Positions 39,411-47,588 of a stretch of 64,000 bases of DNA are shown one piece after another. Source of the stretch: Streptomyces poriferorum. GTDB taxonomy: Bacteria > Actinomycetota > Actinomycetes > Streptomycetales > Streptomycetaceae. A model generated the notes under the pieces. The model was given only the letters and a program-made list of their open reading frames with translations. It was not told the DNA's origin and did not search any database. Where the stretch lies: positions 1-64,000 of the forward strand of contig NZ_JAELVH010000005.1 in the NCBI RefSeq assembly GCF_019399235.1. Direction: 5' to 3'. Positions within the stretch are counted from its first letter, which is position 1. Each line of letters begins with the position of its first letter. Made by a program: the position numbers and the translations under genes.

Positions 39411-40742
39411 ATGACGTCCAAGCAGAGGACCGGACGCGCACTCGCGCTGACCACCGTCGGCGCACTGAGTCTCGCGCTGCTCAGTCCCGCGGCACACGCG
39501 GGCGCGGACGGGGTACGGCCTCAGTGCCCGCGCGGTCTGGACTGCGACTGGGTCCCGGCCGCCTACCAGCAGACCGGCGATCCGGCCGACAAGGAGACGT
39601 ACGGCAACTACGACACCGCGGACCGGCCGCACAGCAACAAGATCAAGTTCATCGTCCTCCACGACACGGAGGAGGACTTCGACACCACGCTGAAGATCTT
39701 CCAGAACCCGCTGAAGCAGACCTCGGCCCACTACGTGGTGCGATCCGGCGACGGACATGTCACGCAGATGGTGAAGAACGAGGACGTCGCCTGGCAGGCC
39801 GGGAACTGGTACGTCAACAGCCACTCGATCGGCATCGAGCAGGAGGGCGTCGCCACCGAGGGCGCGAAGTGGTACACCCCCGAGATGTACCGCTCGACGG
39901 CAGCGCTGGTGCGCTACCTCGCCGCCAAGTACGACATCCCCCTGGACCGCCAGCACATCATCGGTCACGACGGGGTGCCGCCCACCAGCGCCGCCGGCAC
40001 CAAGGGCATGCACTGGGACCCGGGCACCTACTGGGACTGGAACCGCTTCATGGCGCTCCTCGGCAGGCCCACCGTGCCTACCGCCCGCAAGGGCAGCGAA
40101 CTCATCACCGTCAGCCCGCGGTTCAAGGACAACCAGCAGGCGTTCCGCGACTGCGAGAAGGGCATCGACCTCCCCGTACAGGGCTCCAGCGCCGTGCCGC
40201 TGCACACGGAACCCTCCGAGGACGCGCCGCTCTTCTCCGACCCGGGCCTTCACACGGACGGCTCTCCCGGCACCAACTGCGCCGCCGACTGGGGCAGCAA
40301 GATCAGCGCCACCCAGCAGGCGGTCGTCGCCGACCACGCACCCGGCTGGACGGCGATCTGGTGGTACGGCAAGAAGGCCTGGTTCAGCACTCCGGCCCGT
40401 ACCCGCACCACCACCCCCACGTCCGGCTACGTGGTCAAGCCGAAGGCCGGCAGGGCGGAGGTGCCGGTGTACGGGGTCGCGTACCCGGAGAAGTCCGAAT
40501 ACCCCGCCGACTTCGCGGACCAGCGGGTGGGCACGGCCCTGCAGTACACCATCAAGGCCGGCCAGTCCTATCCCGGCGGCGGAGAGGCCCCCACCGGCTT
40601 CTTCTACGCACCGACGATCGACTCCTCCTACCCCCTGGACCACGCCTACTTCCGGGGCAAGGAGAAGTACGTGACGGTCCAGATCGGGCACCGCATCGCC
40701 TTCGTGAAGGCATCCGACGTGGACATCGTCCGCGCACACTGA
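39411..40742 (+). CDS. Secreted N-acetylmuramoyl-L-alanine amidase (PGRP/amidase_2)
   Basis: 443 residues with a signal peptide cleaved after AHA near 29. The amidase_2 domain (about 75-215) has FIVLHDTEEDF, SAHYVVRSGDGHVTQMV, NSHSIGIEQEGVA and HIIGHDGVPPTS, giving the zinc His residues. The C-terminal 200 residues look like SH3-like wall-binding segments (VPLHTEPSEDAPLFSDPG..GWTAIWWYGKKAWF). It cleaves the muramic acid-peptide bond. Start ATG 39411 behind AAGAAGGG; the frame is open further upstream but non-coding in character. A dre site upstream suggests DasR control. Confidence 0.88.
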   Translation: MTSKQRTGRALALTTVGALSLALLSPAAHAGADGVRPQCPRGLDCDWVPAAYQQTGDPADKETYGNYDTADRPHSNKIKFIVLHDTEEDFDTTLKIFQNPLKQTSAHYVVRSGDGHVTQMVKNEDVAWQAGNWYVNSHSIGIEQEGVATEGAKWYTPEMYRSTAALVRYLAAKYDIPLDRQHIIGHDGVPPTSAAGTKGMHWDPGTYWDWNRFMALLGRPTVPTARKGSELITVSPRFKDNQQAFRDCEKGIDLPVQGSSAVPLHTEPSEDAPLFSDPGLHTDGSPGTNCAADWGSKISATQQAVVADHAPGWTAIWWYGKKAWFSTPARTRTTTPTSGYVVKPKAGRAEVPVYGVAYPEKSEYPADFADQRVGTALQYTIKAGQSYPGGGEAPTGFFYAPTIDSSYPLDHAYFRGKEKYVTVQIGHRIAFVKASDVDIVRAH

Positions 40743-40780
40743 GCGGATTCACCTCTCCGAGGGTGCAGGGCAGCACAACA

Positions 40781-40824
40781 GCGCGCTGCGGGCCCGGTGT
40801 GTCGGCACCGGACCCGCAGCGCGC
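40781..40824. terminator. Bidirectional terminator between amidase and phosphotransferase genes
   Basis: A 19-bp stem with one mismatch (40781-40799 with 40806-40824) and 6-base loop between two convergent genes (stops 40742 and 40841). Confidence 0.8.
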
Positions 40825-40840
40825 ATCCCCGTCGGACAGG

Positions 40841-41980
40841 TCAGCGAGTGCCGACCGCGGCTCGAACCGCACTCCGCGCCATGGCGCAGTCGTCGTGCAG
40901 GCGGCGCAGCAGCAGCCGTTGCTCCTCACCCGAGGAGAGCGCACCCGGACGCTCCTGCCCGGTCCGGGCCGGTGCGCTGGTGTCCCGCATGGCCCGCTGC
41001 AGGGCCGTCTCGTACGTACGGATCTCCCGCGTCAGCACGAGCATCAGATTGACCAGGAACGCGTCCCGCGCGGCGGGGCCCGCGACCTGGGCCAGCTGGC
41101 TGATCTGACGCCGCGCCACCGGCGCGTCACCCAGAACCGCCCAGAGCGTCGCCAGGTCGTAGCCCGGCAGGTACCAGCCTGCGTGCTCCCAGTCCACCAG
41201 TACCGGACCGGTGGGCGACAGCAGGATGTTGGAGAGCAGCGCGTCACCGTGGCAGAACTGCCCCATGCCCTGGCGGCCGCCGGCGTGAGCGAGGCCGTGC
41301 AGGAGCTTCTGCAGGTCCCCCAGATCGCGGTCGGTGAACAGACCGAGCTCGTGATAGCGCGCGATCCGTGCGGCGTAGTCCAGCGGGGCGTCGAACAGAC
41401 CGCCCGGCGGACGCCAGGCGTTGACCCTGCTGACCGCGCCGAGCACCGCACGCAGATCCGCCCGCGGCGGGGCCTCGGACGGGTGCCTGGTCAGCGCCGC
41501 CACCCGCCCGGGCATCCGCTCGATGACCAGGGTGCAGTTCTCCGGATCCGCTGCGATGAGCCGGGGCACCCGGACCGGCGGGCGGTGCCGGACGAACGCC
41601 CGGTATGCCGCTATTTCGTGGCGGAACCGCTCCGACCACGCGGGGGAGTGGTCCAGTAAACACTTGGCGACCGCGGTCGCGCGGCCGGTGGTACCGACGA
41701 GGAGCACCGAACGGCCGCTGCGCCGCAGTACCTGTACCGGGTTGAACTCCGGGCAGATCCGGTGCACCGAGGCGATCGCCATCCTCAGCTGAGCACCCTG
41801 CGGACCGGACAGGTCCAGTCTTCCGCTGAGCGAGGGGGCGCCCGGCCCTGCCACGCGCCGGGTCCGGCCGATGCCGGGCGCGGGGACGGCGGCGCGGGGG
41901 TCGAGATACGGTCCGCCACCCGCTCCCAGGGGACGCAGCGGCCGGGGCGGGGCGGACACGGAGGACGATGCTGTGTACAT
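40841..41980 (-). CDS. APH/ChoK-fold phosphotransferase
   Basis: 379 residues from ATG 41980. Kinase-like fold: AVAKCLLD Lys near 105-112, [12 protein letters not shown] near 240-251 (catalytic HGDxxxxN) and [18 protein letters not shown] near 259-276 (metal-binding Asp). The first 65 residues are Pro/Gly/Arg-rich and probably disordered. The substrate is unknown. Streptomyces has many such proteins that are not aminoglycoside-resistance enzymes. It is divergent from the Nsd-like regulator with a shared 231-base region, so the two may be functionally linked. Confidence 0.78.
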   Translation of the reverse strand: MYTASSSVSAPPRPLRPLGAGGGPYLDPRAAVPAPGIGRTRRVAGPGAPSLSGRLDLSGPQGAQLRMAIASVHRICPEFNPVQVLRRSGRSVLLVGTTGRATAVAKCLLDHSPAWSERFRHEIAAYRAFVRHRPPVRVPRLIAADPENCTLVIERMPGRVAALTRHPSEAPPRADLRAVLGAVSRVNAWRPPGGLFDAPLDYAARIARYHELGLFTDRDLGDLQKLLHGLAHAGGRQGMGQFCHGDALLSNILLSPTGPVLVDWEHAGWYLPGYDLATLWAVLGDAPVARRQISQLAQVAGPAARDAFLVNLMLVLTREIRTYETALQRAMRDTSAPARTGQERPGALSSGEEQRLLLRRLHDDCAMARSAVRAAVGTR

Positions 41981-42165
41981 GGGCGAGACAGATCCCTTCG
42001 TGCGCCGACAAGTTGCGTGCGCCGCCCCGGCCGGCGGCCGTTCGGCACCCTGGGGAGTACCTAGGGCTGCCGGGCGGGGTGGCGCACTCCTACCTGACAC
42101 CGGCGTGCCGGTGGCAGAGAACATGGCGCCCCCTGGCGAAGGCTGGCGAATAGTCGCAGGGCATC

Positions 42166-42184
42166 TGACAGGGGGTTACTGTCA
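42166..42184. promoter_or_regulatory. Inverted repeat TGACAG-N7-CTGTCA ahead of Nsd-like gene
   Basis: 6-bp perfect arms, 28 bases before the GTG at 42212. Just upstream CTGGCGAAGG and CTGGCGAATA are direct repeats. Both look regulatory; AdpA-type TGGCsnG sites are only partly matched. Confidence 0.4.
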
Positions 42185-42211
42185 ACACAGCCGAGAACCT
42201 GGGGGCTTGAC

Positions 42212-43708
42212 GTGACCGGAGAACCCAACACCCGCCTTTCCGACCTGTTCGGCCTTGCCGGCTGGTCCAAGGGCGAACTCGCGAGAATGGTGAACAGGCA
42301 GGCGGCGGCCATGGGCCACCCCCAACTGGCCACCGACACCTCGCGCGTGAGGCGATGGATCGACATGGGGGAGTCCCCGCGCGATCCGGTGCCCGAAGTG
42401 CTGGCAGCCCTGTTCACCGAGCGGCTCGGTCGTGTCGTGACCATCGAGGACCTCGGGTTCGGCCGACGCGGGCGTGTGGGGAAACGGCGAGAGGCCGGGA
42501 CGGATGACAATCCCGACCAACTCCCGTGGGCGCCCGAGCGGACGGCAGCGGTCCTCACCGAATTCACGGGAATGGACCTCATGCTCAACCGACGCGGCTT
42601 GGTGAGCGCGGGTGCCGCGCTCGCCGCCGGCTCCACGATCGCCGGCCCCATGCACGACTGGCTGCACACCGACCCCGTACTGGCGGCCGACGCCCCACGT
42701 ATCGACGATCCCGTGCACGCGGACCCGGCCGGATACGACCGGTACGAGGCCGCGCCCATCGGCTCGGAGGAGATCGAGGCGCTGGAACGCTCCGTGGAGG
42801 TGTTCCGCGCCTGGGACGCCTCCCGCGGCGGAGGCCTCCAGCGCAAGGCAGTGGTGGGCCAGCTGAACGAGGTGGGCGGCATGCTCGCCTACCGCCACCC
42901 CGACCACCTGCAGCGCCGCCTCTGGGGCGTCGCCGCCAACCTCGCCGTGCTCGCGGGCTGGATGTCCCACGACATCGGTCTCGAACCCACCGCCCAGAAG
43001 TACTTCGTCATCGCCGCGCACGCCGCGCGTGAGGGAGGTGACCGCCCGCGGGCGGGCGAGGCGCTCTCCCGGGCAGCCCGGCAGATGGTCCACCTGGGCC
43101 GTCCCGACGACGCACTCGACCTCATGAAACTCGCCAAGTCCGGATCGGGCGACATGGTCCTGCCACGAACCCAGGCGATGCTGCACACCATCGAGGCCTG
43201 GGCGCAGGCGTCCATGGGCCGGGGGCAGGCCATGCGGCGCACCCTGGGCCGGGCGGAAGAGCTCTTCATCTCGGACAAGGGCGATGTGCCACCGCCTAGT
43301 TGGATGCAGATGTTCGACGAGGCCGATCTGCACGGCATGCAGGCCCTGGCGTTCCGCACGCTGGCCGAGCACGACCCCTCGGCCGCCGTCATCGCACAGC
43401 GCCACGCGAAGCAGGCGCTGGAACTGCGGGTCAACGGACGCCAGCGGTCGAAGATCTTCGACTACATCTCGCTCGCCTCGGCCTGCTTCATCGCAGACGA
43501 CCCCGAGCAGGCCGACCGCTACGCACGACTGGCCCTGGTGACGATGGGGGAGACCTCCTCGCACCGCACCTGGGACCGGCTGCGCGAAATGTACCGGCTG
43601 ACGGGCCAGTTCGCGGGCTACGCGAAGATCGAGGACCTGCGTGCGGAGATCCAGCTCTCGCTGCCCCAGAGCTCCGTCATCAAGAGGCCCAGGAGTTCGG
43701 AGATCTGA
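42212..43708 (+). CDS. Nsd-like HTH/TPR developmental regulator
   Basis: 498 residues, GTG 42212 after GGGGG. The N-terminus (TRLSDLFGLAGWSKGELARMVNRQA..TDTSRVRRWIDMGESPRDPVPEVLA) is an XRE-like helix-turn-helix. It is followed by a charged linker, an MLNRRGLVSAGAALAAGSTIAG segment and a long alpha-helical array (about 190-470) with TPR-like repeats. This architecture is that of NsdA/NsdB-type proteins that repress sporulation and antibiotic production in S. coelicolor. Which paralogue it matches cannot be told without alignment, so no symbol is given. Confidence 0.75.
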   Translation: MTGEPNTRLSDLFGLAGWSKGELARMVNRQAAAMGHPQLATDTSRVRRWIDMGESPRDPVPEVLAALFTERLGRVVTIEDLGFGRRGRVGKRREAGTDDNPDQLPWAPERTAAVLTEFTGMDLMLNRRGLVSAGAALAAGSTIAGPMHDWLHTDPVLAADAPRIDDPVHADPAGYDRYEAAPIGSEEIEALERSVEVFRAWDASRGGGLQRKAVVGQLNEVGGMLAYRHPDHLQRRLWGVAANLAVLAGWMSHDIGLEPTAQKYFVIAAHAAREGGDRPRAGEALSRAARQMVHLGRPDDALDLMKLAKSGSGDMVLPRTQAMLHTIEAWAQASMGRGQAMRRTLGRAEELFISDKGDVPPPSWMQMFDEADLHGMQALAFRTLAEHDPSAAVIAQRHAKQALELRVNGRQRSKIFDYISLASACFIADDPEQADRYARLALVTMGETSSHRTWDRLREMYRLTGQFAGYAKIEDLRAEIQLSLPQSSVIKRPRSSEI

Positions 43709-43803
43709 TCCTTGGCGGCACGAGGACGAGACGCTGTCAGGATGAGGCGCCCCGTGGGAATGCCGTCGTCCCCTTCAGCGCCCGTCCTTCCAGATCGATG
43801 CGG

Positions 43804-45264
43804 CTACGCGCCGATGCGAGCGATCAGCACGCACGCGTCGTCCAGTCGCTCGGTGCCGCCGAACTCCTCGGCGACGGTGCGTACGCATTCCTGCGCCGTA
43901 CGGGCCTCGGCGAAGCGCGGCGCGAGTCCGAGCAGCGTTTCCGTGCCCGGGCGGAGACCGTTGTGCATGCTCCCGGTGCCCCGGGCCAGCCCGTCGGTGT
44001 GGAGTACCAGCACGTCGCCGGGCAGCAGGTGTACTTCGTCCTGCTCGTACGCGACCCCGGACGCCGCTCCGAGGAGCACTCCGTCCGGAGGGGGTACCGG
44101 GCGCCCGACGCCGTTGCGGAAGAGCAGGGGCGCCGGGTGCCCGGCCTGTGCCCAGTCCAGCCTGCGGGTGGCGGGGTCGAACCGGCAGCACACCGCGCTG
44201 CCCAGTGCGGGCTGGATCGATGTCTGCAGTAACTGGTTGAGGTGCCCCATCAGGGCTCCGGGTTCGATCCCGGCCACCGCCATGCCGCGCAGCGCGCCCA
44301 GGATCATCGCCATGGCGGAGGTCGCCTGGATGCCGTGACCGGTCAGATCGCCGACGGCGAGCAGCGAACGGCCGTCCGGAAGCTGCATCGCGTCGTACCA
44401 GCCGCCGCCGATCAGGGCGCTGGAATCCGACGGCAGGTAGTGGGCCGCGATGTCCAGCGACCCGGGCCCCCGGTCGGGGAGGGTGAGCGAGCCCCGCCAC
44501 GGGGGAAGCACGGCCTCCCGCAGTTCCACGGCCATCCGGCGCTCGGTCCTGGCGATGTGCTGCTGCCGCTCGAGCGAGTCCTGGGTGCGGTGCACCACCT
44601 GCTGGCTGCGGCGCAGCGCGCTGACATCGCGCAGGACCGCCCACATGGAGGCCGTGCAGCCGTCCGCGTCGAGGACGGGTTCGCCCATCATGTGAAGGGT
44701 CCGCAACTGCCCGTCCGTGCGCAGGATGCGGAACTCGCCGTCTATCGGTTTGCCGTCGACCAGGCAGTCGGTCACCAGGGCCGTGAGCAGCGGCTGGTCC
44801 TCGGGCAGGAGCACGGAGGGCAGGTCGTCCAGGGAGAGCGGTCCGGCCCCGGGTGTGCGGCCGAAGATCTGGAGCAGTTCGTCCGACCAGCTCACCTCGT
44901 CGGTCAGCAGATTCCATTCGGCGCTGCCCACCCGGCCGATGAGCGAACCCGGCTGCTCGCCGGCGGGCGGGGCCTGGCGGGCGGGCTGGGCCGCCCCGGC
45001 TGCGAACTGTTCCGCGGCCCCGGAGGGCAGCCCCTGCCTGAGCTGTCCCAGATGTGCGCCGAGATCATCGAGCTGATGGACCGCCAGATCGCACAGTGCA
45101 CGCTGCCAGCGCAGCTGCGGGTCGTCCTCGTCGATGAGGACGGTGTCACGCCGCACCGCGTCCACGTCTCCCCGCAGCCGGTGCGTCCGGTTGATCAACG
45201 CGTCGACGGCAGCACTTTCGGACGGGTGGGGGGCGGGGCGGTCCGCAGGCGGGTGGGGCGGCAT
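43804..45264 (-). CDS. PAS-PP2C (RsbU/SpoIIE-type) serine phosphatase
   Basis: 486 residues from ATG 45264 with GGAG upstream. A helical N-terminus is followed by a PAS domain (about 120-235; SAEWNLLTDEVSWSDELLQIFG, FRILRTDGQLRTLHMMGEP). The C-terminal PP2C_SIG domain (about 265-486) has LIGGGWYDAMQL, LLAVGDLTGHGIQATSAMAM, DVLVLHTDGLARG and ERLDDACVLIARI. The metal-binding Asp of GGDWYD is Gly here (GGGWYD), while GDLTGHG and DD are kept. Such proteins dephosphorylate anti-sigma-factor antagonists. A light, redox or ligand cue through PAS is possible. Confidence 0.88.
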   Translation of the reverse strand: MPPHPPADRPAPHPSESAAVDALINRTHRLRGDVDAVRRDTVLIDEDDPQLRWQRALCDLAVHQLDDLGAHLGQLRQGLPSGAAEQFAAGAAQPARQAPPAGEQPGSLIGRVGSAEWNLLTDEVSWSDELLQIFGRTPGAGPLSLDDLPSVLLPEDQPLLTALVTDCLVDGKPIDGEFRILRTDGQLRTLHMMGEPVLDADGCTASMWAVLRDVSALRRSQQVVHRTQDSLERQQHIARTERRMAVELREAVLPPWRGSLTLPDRGPGSLDIAAHYLPSDSSALIGGGWYDAMQLPDGRSLLAVGDLTGHGIQATSAMAMILGALRGMAVAGIEPGALMGHLNQLLQTSIQPALGSAVCCRFDPATRRLDWAQAGHPAPLLFRNGVGRPVPPPDGVLLGAASGVAYEQDEVHLLPGDVLVLHTDGLARGTGSMHNGLRPGTETLLGLAPRFAEARTAQECVRTVAEEFGGTERLDDACVLIARIGA

Positions 45265-45537
45265 GTCGTACTCCGATACAGGCGCGGTACAACCAGGTCT
45301 GAGGGTGGACCGGATACGACTGTGGCACAGCCGACACGAGCCCGTAAGGGGTTTGGCAACACTCGAGGCGTTCTTGCGTCCGGCATATGTCAGCGGCTGA
45401 TCGGAACCCGATTCCGTCGAACACCCTTGCTGTCTGCGGGCGTTGATGCAAGTCACCCGGCGCTCGATGGCTGATGTGCGCCCGTGTGCGCCGTCCTCGC
45501 GCGGTGCGCGCGGGCCGTGTGCGGGCATATGCGGGCC
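45265..45537. other. Intergenic region upstream of the PP2C gene
   Basis: 273 bases upstream of the phosphatase ATG. The frame stays open here, but composition is unlike the coding part and no ribosome site supports a longer protein. It is presumably promoter and leader. I see no clear operator. Confidence 0.45.
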
Positions 45538-45563
45538 GGAGCCCCCGCCTGGGCGGGGGCTCC
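45538..45563 (-). terminator. Terminator of small secreted protein gene
   Basis: GGAGCCCCCGCC pairs with GGCGGGGGCTCC across two bases (45538-45549, 45552-45563), 26 bases past the stop of the gene at 45589. Confidence 0.75.
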
Positions 45564-45588
45564 GGGGGTGATGACCGTCTCCGTGGTG

Positions 45589-45882
45589 TCAGCAGAGGGC
45601 GATGCGGCCGTACGAGCCCATCTTCCACTTCCACTCGAGGGTCTCGCCGGGCGAGGTGGTCCAGCAACTCCTGTCGGGGCCGTTGTTGATCACCAGTTGG
45701 ATGTGCATGTTCCGGCCGCAGTTGTTGGTCGTCCAGGCCGTCTTGTTCTGCTTGATGACGTCGCGCGCCACGCAGGCGGGCGCGGTGTCGCCGGCGGCCG
45801 CCGCGGGGCCTGCCGCGGTCATGCAGGTGGCTGTGATCATCGCGGTGGCCGCGAGAGTGGTCAGGGTGTTCTTCAGGCGCAT
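45589..45882 (-). CDS. Small secreted four-cysteine protein
   Basis: 97 residues. A signal peptide (RLKNTLTTLAATAMITATCMT, cleaved near AAAA-G 31) leaves a 66-residue mature protein with Cys at about 37, 56, 73 and 97, rich in beta-forming and Trp residues (HIQLVINNGPDRSCW, PGETLEWKWKMGSYGRIALC). Size, four-Cys layout and the PG turn recall tendamistat-type alpha-amylase inhibitors, but the WRY inhibitory triplet is absent. It may be another secreted beta-sandwich inhibitor or toxin. It has its own terminator and is divergent from rpmG. Confidence 0.7.
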   Translation of the reverse strand: MRLKNTLTTLAATAMITATCMTAAGPAAAAGDTAPACVARDVIKQNKTAWTTNNCGRNMHIQLVINNGPDRSCWTTSPGETLEWKWKMGSYGRIALC

Positions 45883-46043
45883 GGCTCACGTTCCTGGGGG
45901 AGGCCGGCTGAATTGCCGGGCACAGCGGTCAACGAGCGTGGCGGCCCCGCGTGACGGCCGCCGAAGGGTGCTCGGGCGCCCGGTGGGAGGTGGTGGGCGG
46001 TCCGGGAATGCGCCGGGGTGCGCCCGCGTTGCACGAGCAGAAC

Positions 46044-46063
46044 GAAAACGAATCCCGTTACCA
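46044..46063. promoter_or_regulatory. Possible Zur box upstream of rpmG/rpmE2
   Basis: GAAAACGAATCCCGTTACCA: the left arm GAAAACGA agrees with the Streptomyces Zur pattern (GAAAAyGATTnTCrTTTTC), while the right arm agrees only in part. It lies 38-57 bases before the L33 ATG. The zinc-free nature of both downstream ribosomal proteins supports the reading. Confidence 0.4.
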
Positions 46064-46100
46064 CTAAGAGTGGGATCGGTACAGGAGCCCGGAGGTGCCC

Positions 46101-46265
46101 ATGGCCCGCAGTGAGACCCGTCCCGTCGTCACCCTGCGCTCGACCGCCGGAACCGGTCGGAGCTATGTGACGCGCAAGAACCGCCGCAACAACCCCGACC
46201 GTCTGGTGCTGCGCAAGTACGACCCCGCCGCCGGCCTGCACGTTCTGTTCCGCGAGGAACGCTGA
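46101..46265 (+). CDS. rpmG: 50S ribosomal protein L33, zinc-free paralogue
   Basis: 54 residues, [19 protein letters not shown], then [21 protein letters not shown], the L33 fold. The two CxxC pairs of zinc-binding L33 are absent. Such C-minus copies replace the zinc form when zinc is scarce. GGAGG stands five bases before the ATG. It is followed 67 bases later by a type B L31 gene, a usual pairing in the actinomycete Zur regulon. Confidence 0.93.
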   Translation: MARSETRPVVTLRSTAGTGRSYVTRKNRRNNPDRLVLRKYDPAAGLHVLFREER

Positions 46266-46332
46266 CCGTCCGCCGGCCGCTGCCGGACGGCCCCTGCCGT
46301 CCGTCCGTTCTCGTACCAGGGAAGGAATGTCC

Positions 46333-46596
46333 ATGAAGTCCCGAATCCACCCCGCCTCCCGTCCAGTGGTCTTCCGCGACCGCGCCGCCGGAGCGGCCTT
46401 CCTCACCCGTTCCACCGCGGACTCCGATCAGCGGGTTACGTGGGAGGACGGCCGGAGCTACCCCGTCATCGACGTGGAGACCTCGTCGGCGAGTCACCCG
46501 TTCTACACGGGCACCCGTCAGGTGCTGGACCAGGCCGGCCGGATCGAACAGTTCAACCGCCGTTACGGCAGCGGAGTGCCCGCCACCGGGGAGTGA
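46333..46596 (+). CDS. rpmE2: 50S ribosomal protein L31 type B (zinc-free)
   Basis: 87 residues: [59 protein letters not shown]. It lacks the Cys quartet of type A L31. Of two in-frame ATGs (46327, 46333) the second is chosen because GGAAGGA lies seven bases before it and only one base before the first. Expressed with rpmG it frees ribosome-bound zinc during starvation. Confidence 0.94.
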   Translation: MKSRIHPASRPVVFRDRAAGAAFLTRSTADSDQRVTWEDGRSYPVIDVETSSASHPFYTGTRQVLDQAGRIEQFNRRYGSGVPATGE

Positions 46597-46753
46597 AGCC
46601 GCGGTCCTCGTGGCCGGTGAGCGAGGCCGTGTCCTCGCGACCGGGCGTCCGTGCTCTGGATCACAGTCCGGGCTGCGGATTCCCGGGAACGCGGTCAGAT
46701 GATTTATCGTTCACCTATACGTGGATGACGCGCTGAGCGCCCACACCAGAACC

Positions 46754-46786
46754 GCCCCGGCTGGAATCCCCCGATCCGGCCGGGGC
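46754..46786. terminator. Hairpin between rpmE2 and YoaK gene
   Basis: GCCCCGGC (46754-46761) pairs with GCCGGGGC (46779-46786) around a 17-base loop, between two convergent genes. The 216-base gap also holds an AT-rich patch near 46697-46722 with no clear role. Confidence 0.5.
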
Positions 46787-46812
46787 TTCCCCTTGTCCGG
46801 GGCGTGCCCGAC

Positions 46813-47490
46813 CTACGCCCGGACGGCCCGCCGCCCGGCCGCTTCGACGAGGAGCGCCGCGGCCGCCAGTCCCGCCGCAGCCACGGCACCGGACGCGGGC
46901 CACAGGCGCACCGTCAGCGCGGCCGACGCCGCGCCCGCCACGACCGCGAGCAGCCGGCCGGCCACCCAGCCGTCACCCGGACGACACGACCCGAGGGCCA
47001 GCCGCCCGACGAGGGACGTCAGCGTTCCGGTGAAGTAGTTCGTGGGCGTCGCCCGGACACGGCCCTGGATGCCCATCGCGAGCCCCATGACGACCAGGAG
47101 ACCCAGCCGGTCCGCGTCCGACGTGATCAGGCCGCACGCCCACAGCACGGCGCCGGCCGTGAGCAGCACCACCTCGGCCAGCAGCATGACGGGCAGCCGC
47201 CACCACGTCCGCTCACCCGCCACGGCGCCCCAGGCCACCCCGCATCCGTACGAGACCAGCGCGGTGACCACGCGCAGCACGACCGACTCCTCGCCCGCAC
47301 CCGCGGCCGCGGCGCCCAGCAGTACCAGGTTGCCCGTCATCACGCCGGCGAAGACCTGGCCGACGCAGATGAAGACGAAGGCGTCCGCCGCCCCCGAGGC
47401 CGCCGACAGCAGCAACAGCGCCGCGTGGGCGCGGGGACCGTCCGCGGTGTCGCGGGCGGCCGGTTCGGCGGATGCGGGGGAAGTCGGCAC
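46813..47490 (-). CDS. YoaK-family (DUF1275) membrane protein
   Basis: 225 residues from GTG 47490 (GAGG upstream). About six membrane helices: ALLLLSAASGAADAFVFICVGQVFAGVMTGNLVLLG in outline at the start is the DUF1275 signature, with further helices near 75, 105, 130 and 195. Function is unknown in the family. It is the likely last gene of an operon with the photolyase and SDR genes, 98 bases downstream of the photolyase stop. Confidence 0.85.
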   Translation of the reverse strand: MPTSPASAEPAARDTADGPRAHAALLLLSAASGAADAFVFICVGQVFAGVMTGNLVLLGAAAAGAGEESVVLRVVTALVSYGCGVAWGAVAGERTWWRLPVMLLAEVVLLTAGAVLWACGLITSDADRLGLLVVMGLAMGIQGRVRATPTNYFTGTLTSLVGRLALGSCRPGDGWVAGRLLAVVAGAASAALTVRLWPASGAVAAAGLAAAALLVEAAGRRAVRA

Positions 47491-47588
47491 GACAGCATCC
47501 TCGCCGCCGTCCGTCCGGCCGTACGGTGTTGCTCGCGGCGCGGCGCGGCGGATGCGGCACCGGGGCTGCACGCCCGCACACACGGCCA

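Noticed and set aside
40841..41980. Aminoglycoside-resistance gene
   Set aside because: The phosphotransferase fold is clear, but the N-terminal disorder, divergent Nsd-like gene and lack of a resistance context do not support a resistance call.
42061..42211. AdpA boxes at the TGGCGAA direct repeats
   Set aside because: TGGCsnGwwy is matched only in its first half at both positions.
46697..46722. AT-rich patch TTTATCGTTCACCTATAC as a promoter or TetR site
   Set aside because: It lies between two convergent genes with nothing to drive in either direction, and only one half of a GTGAACGAT-type dyad is present.
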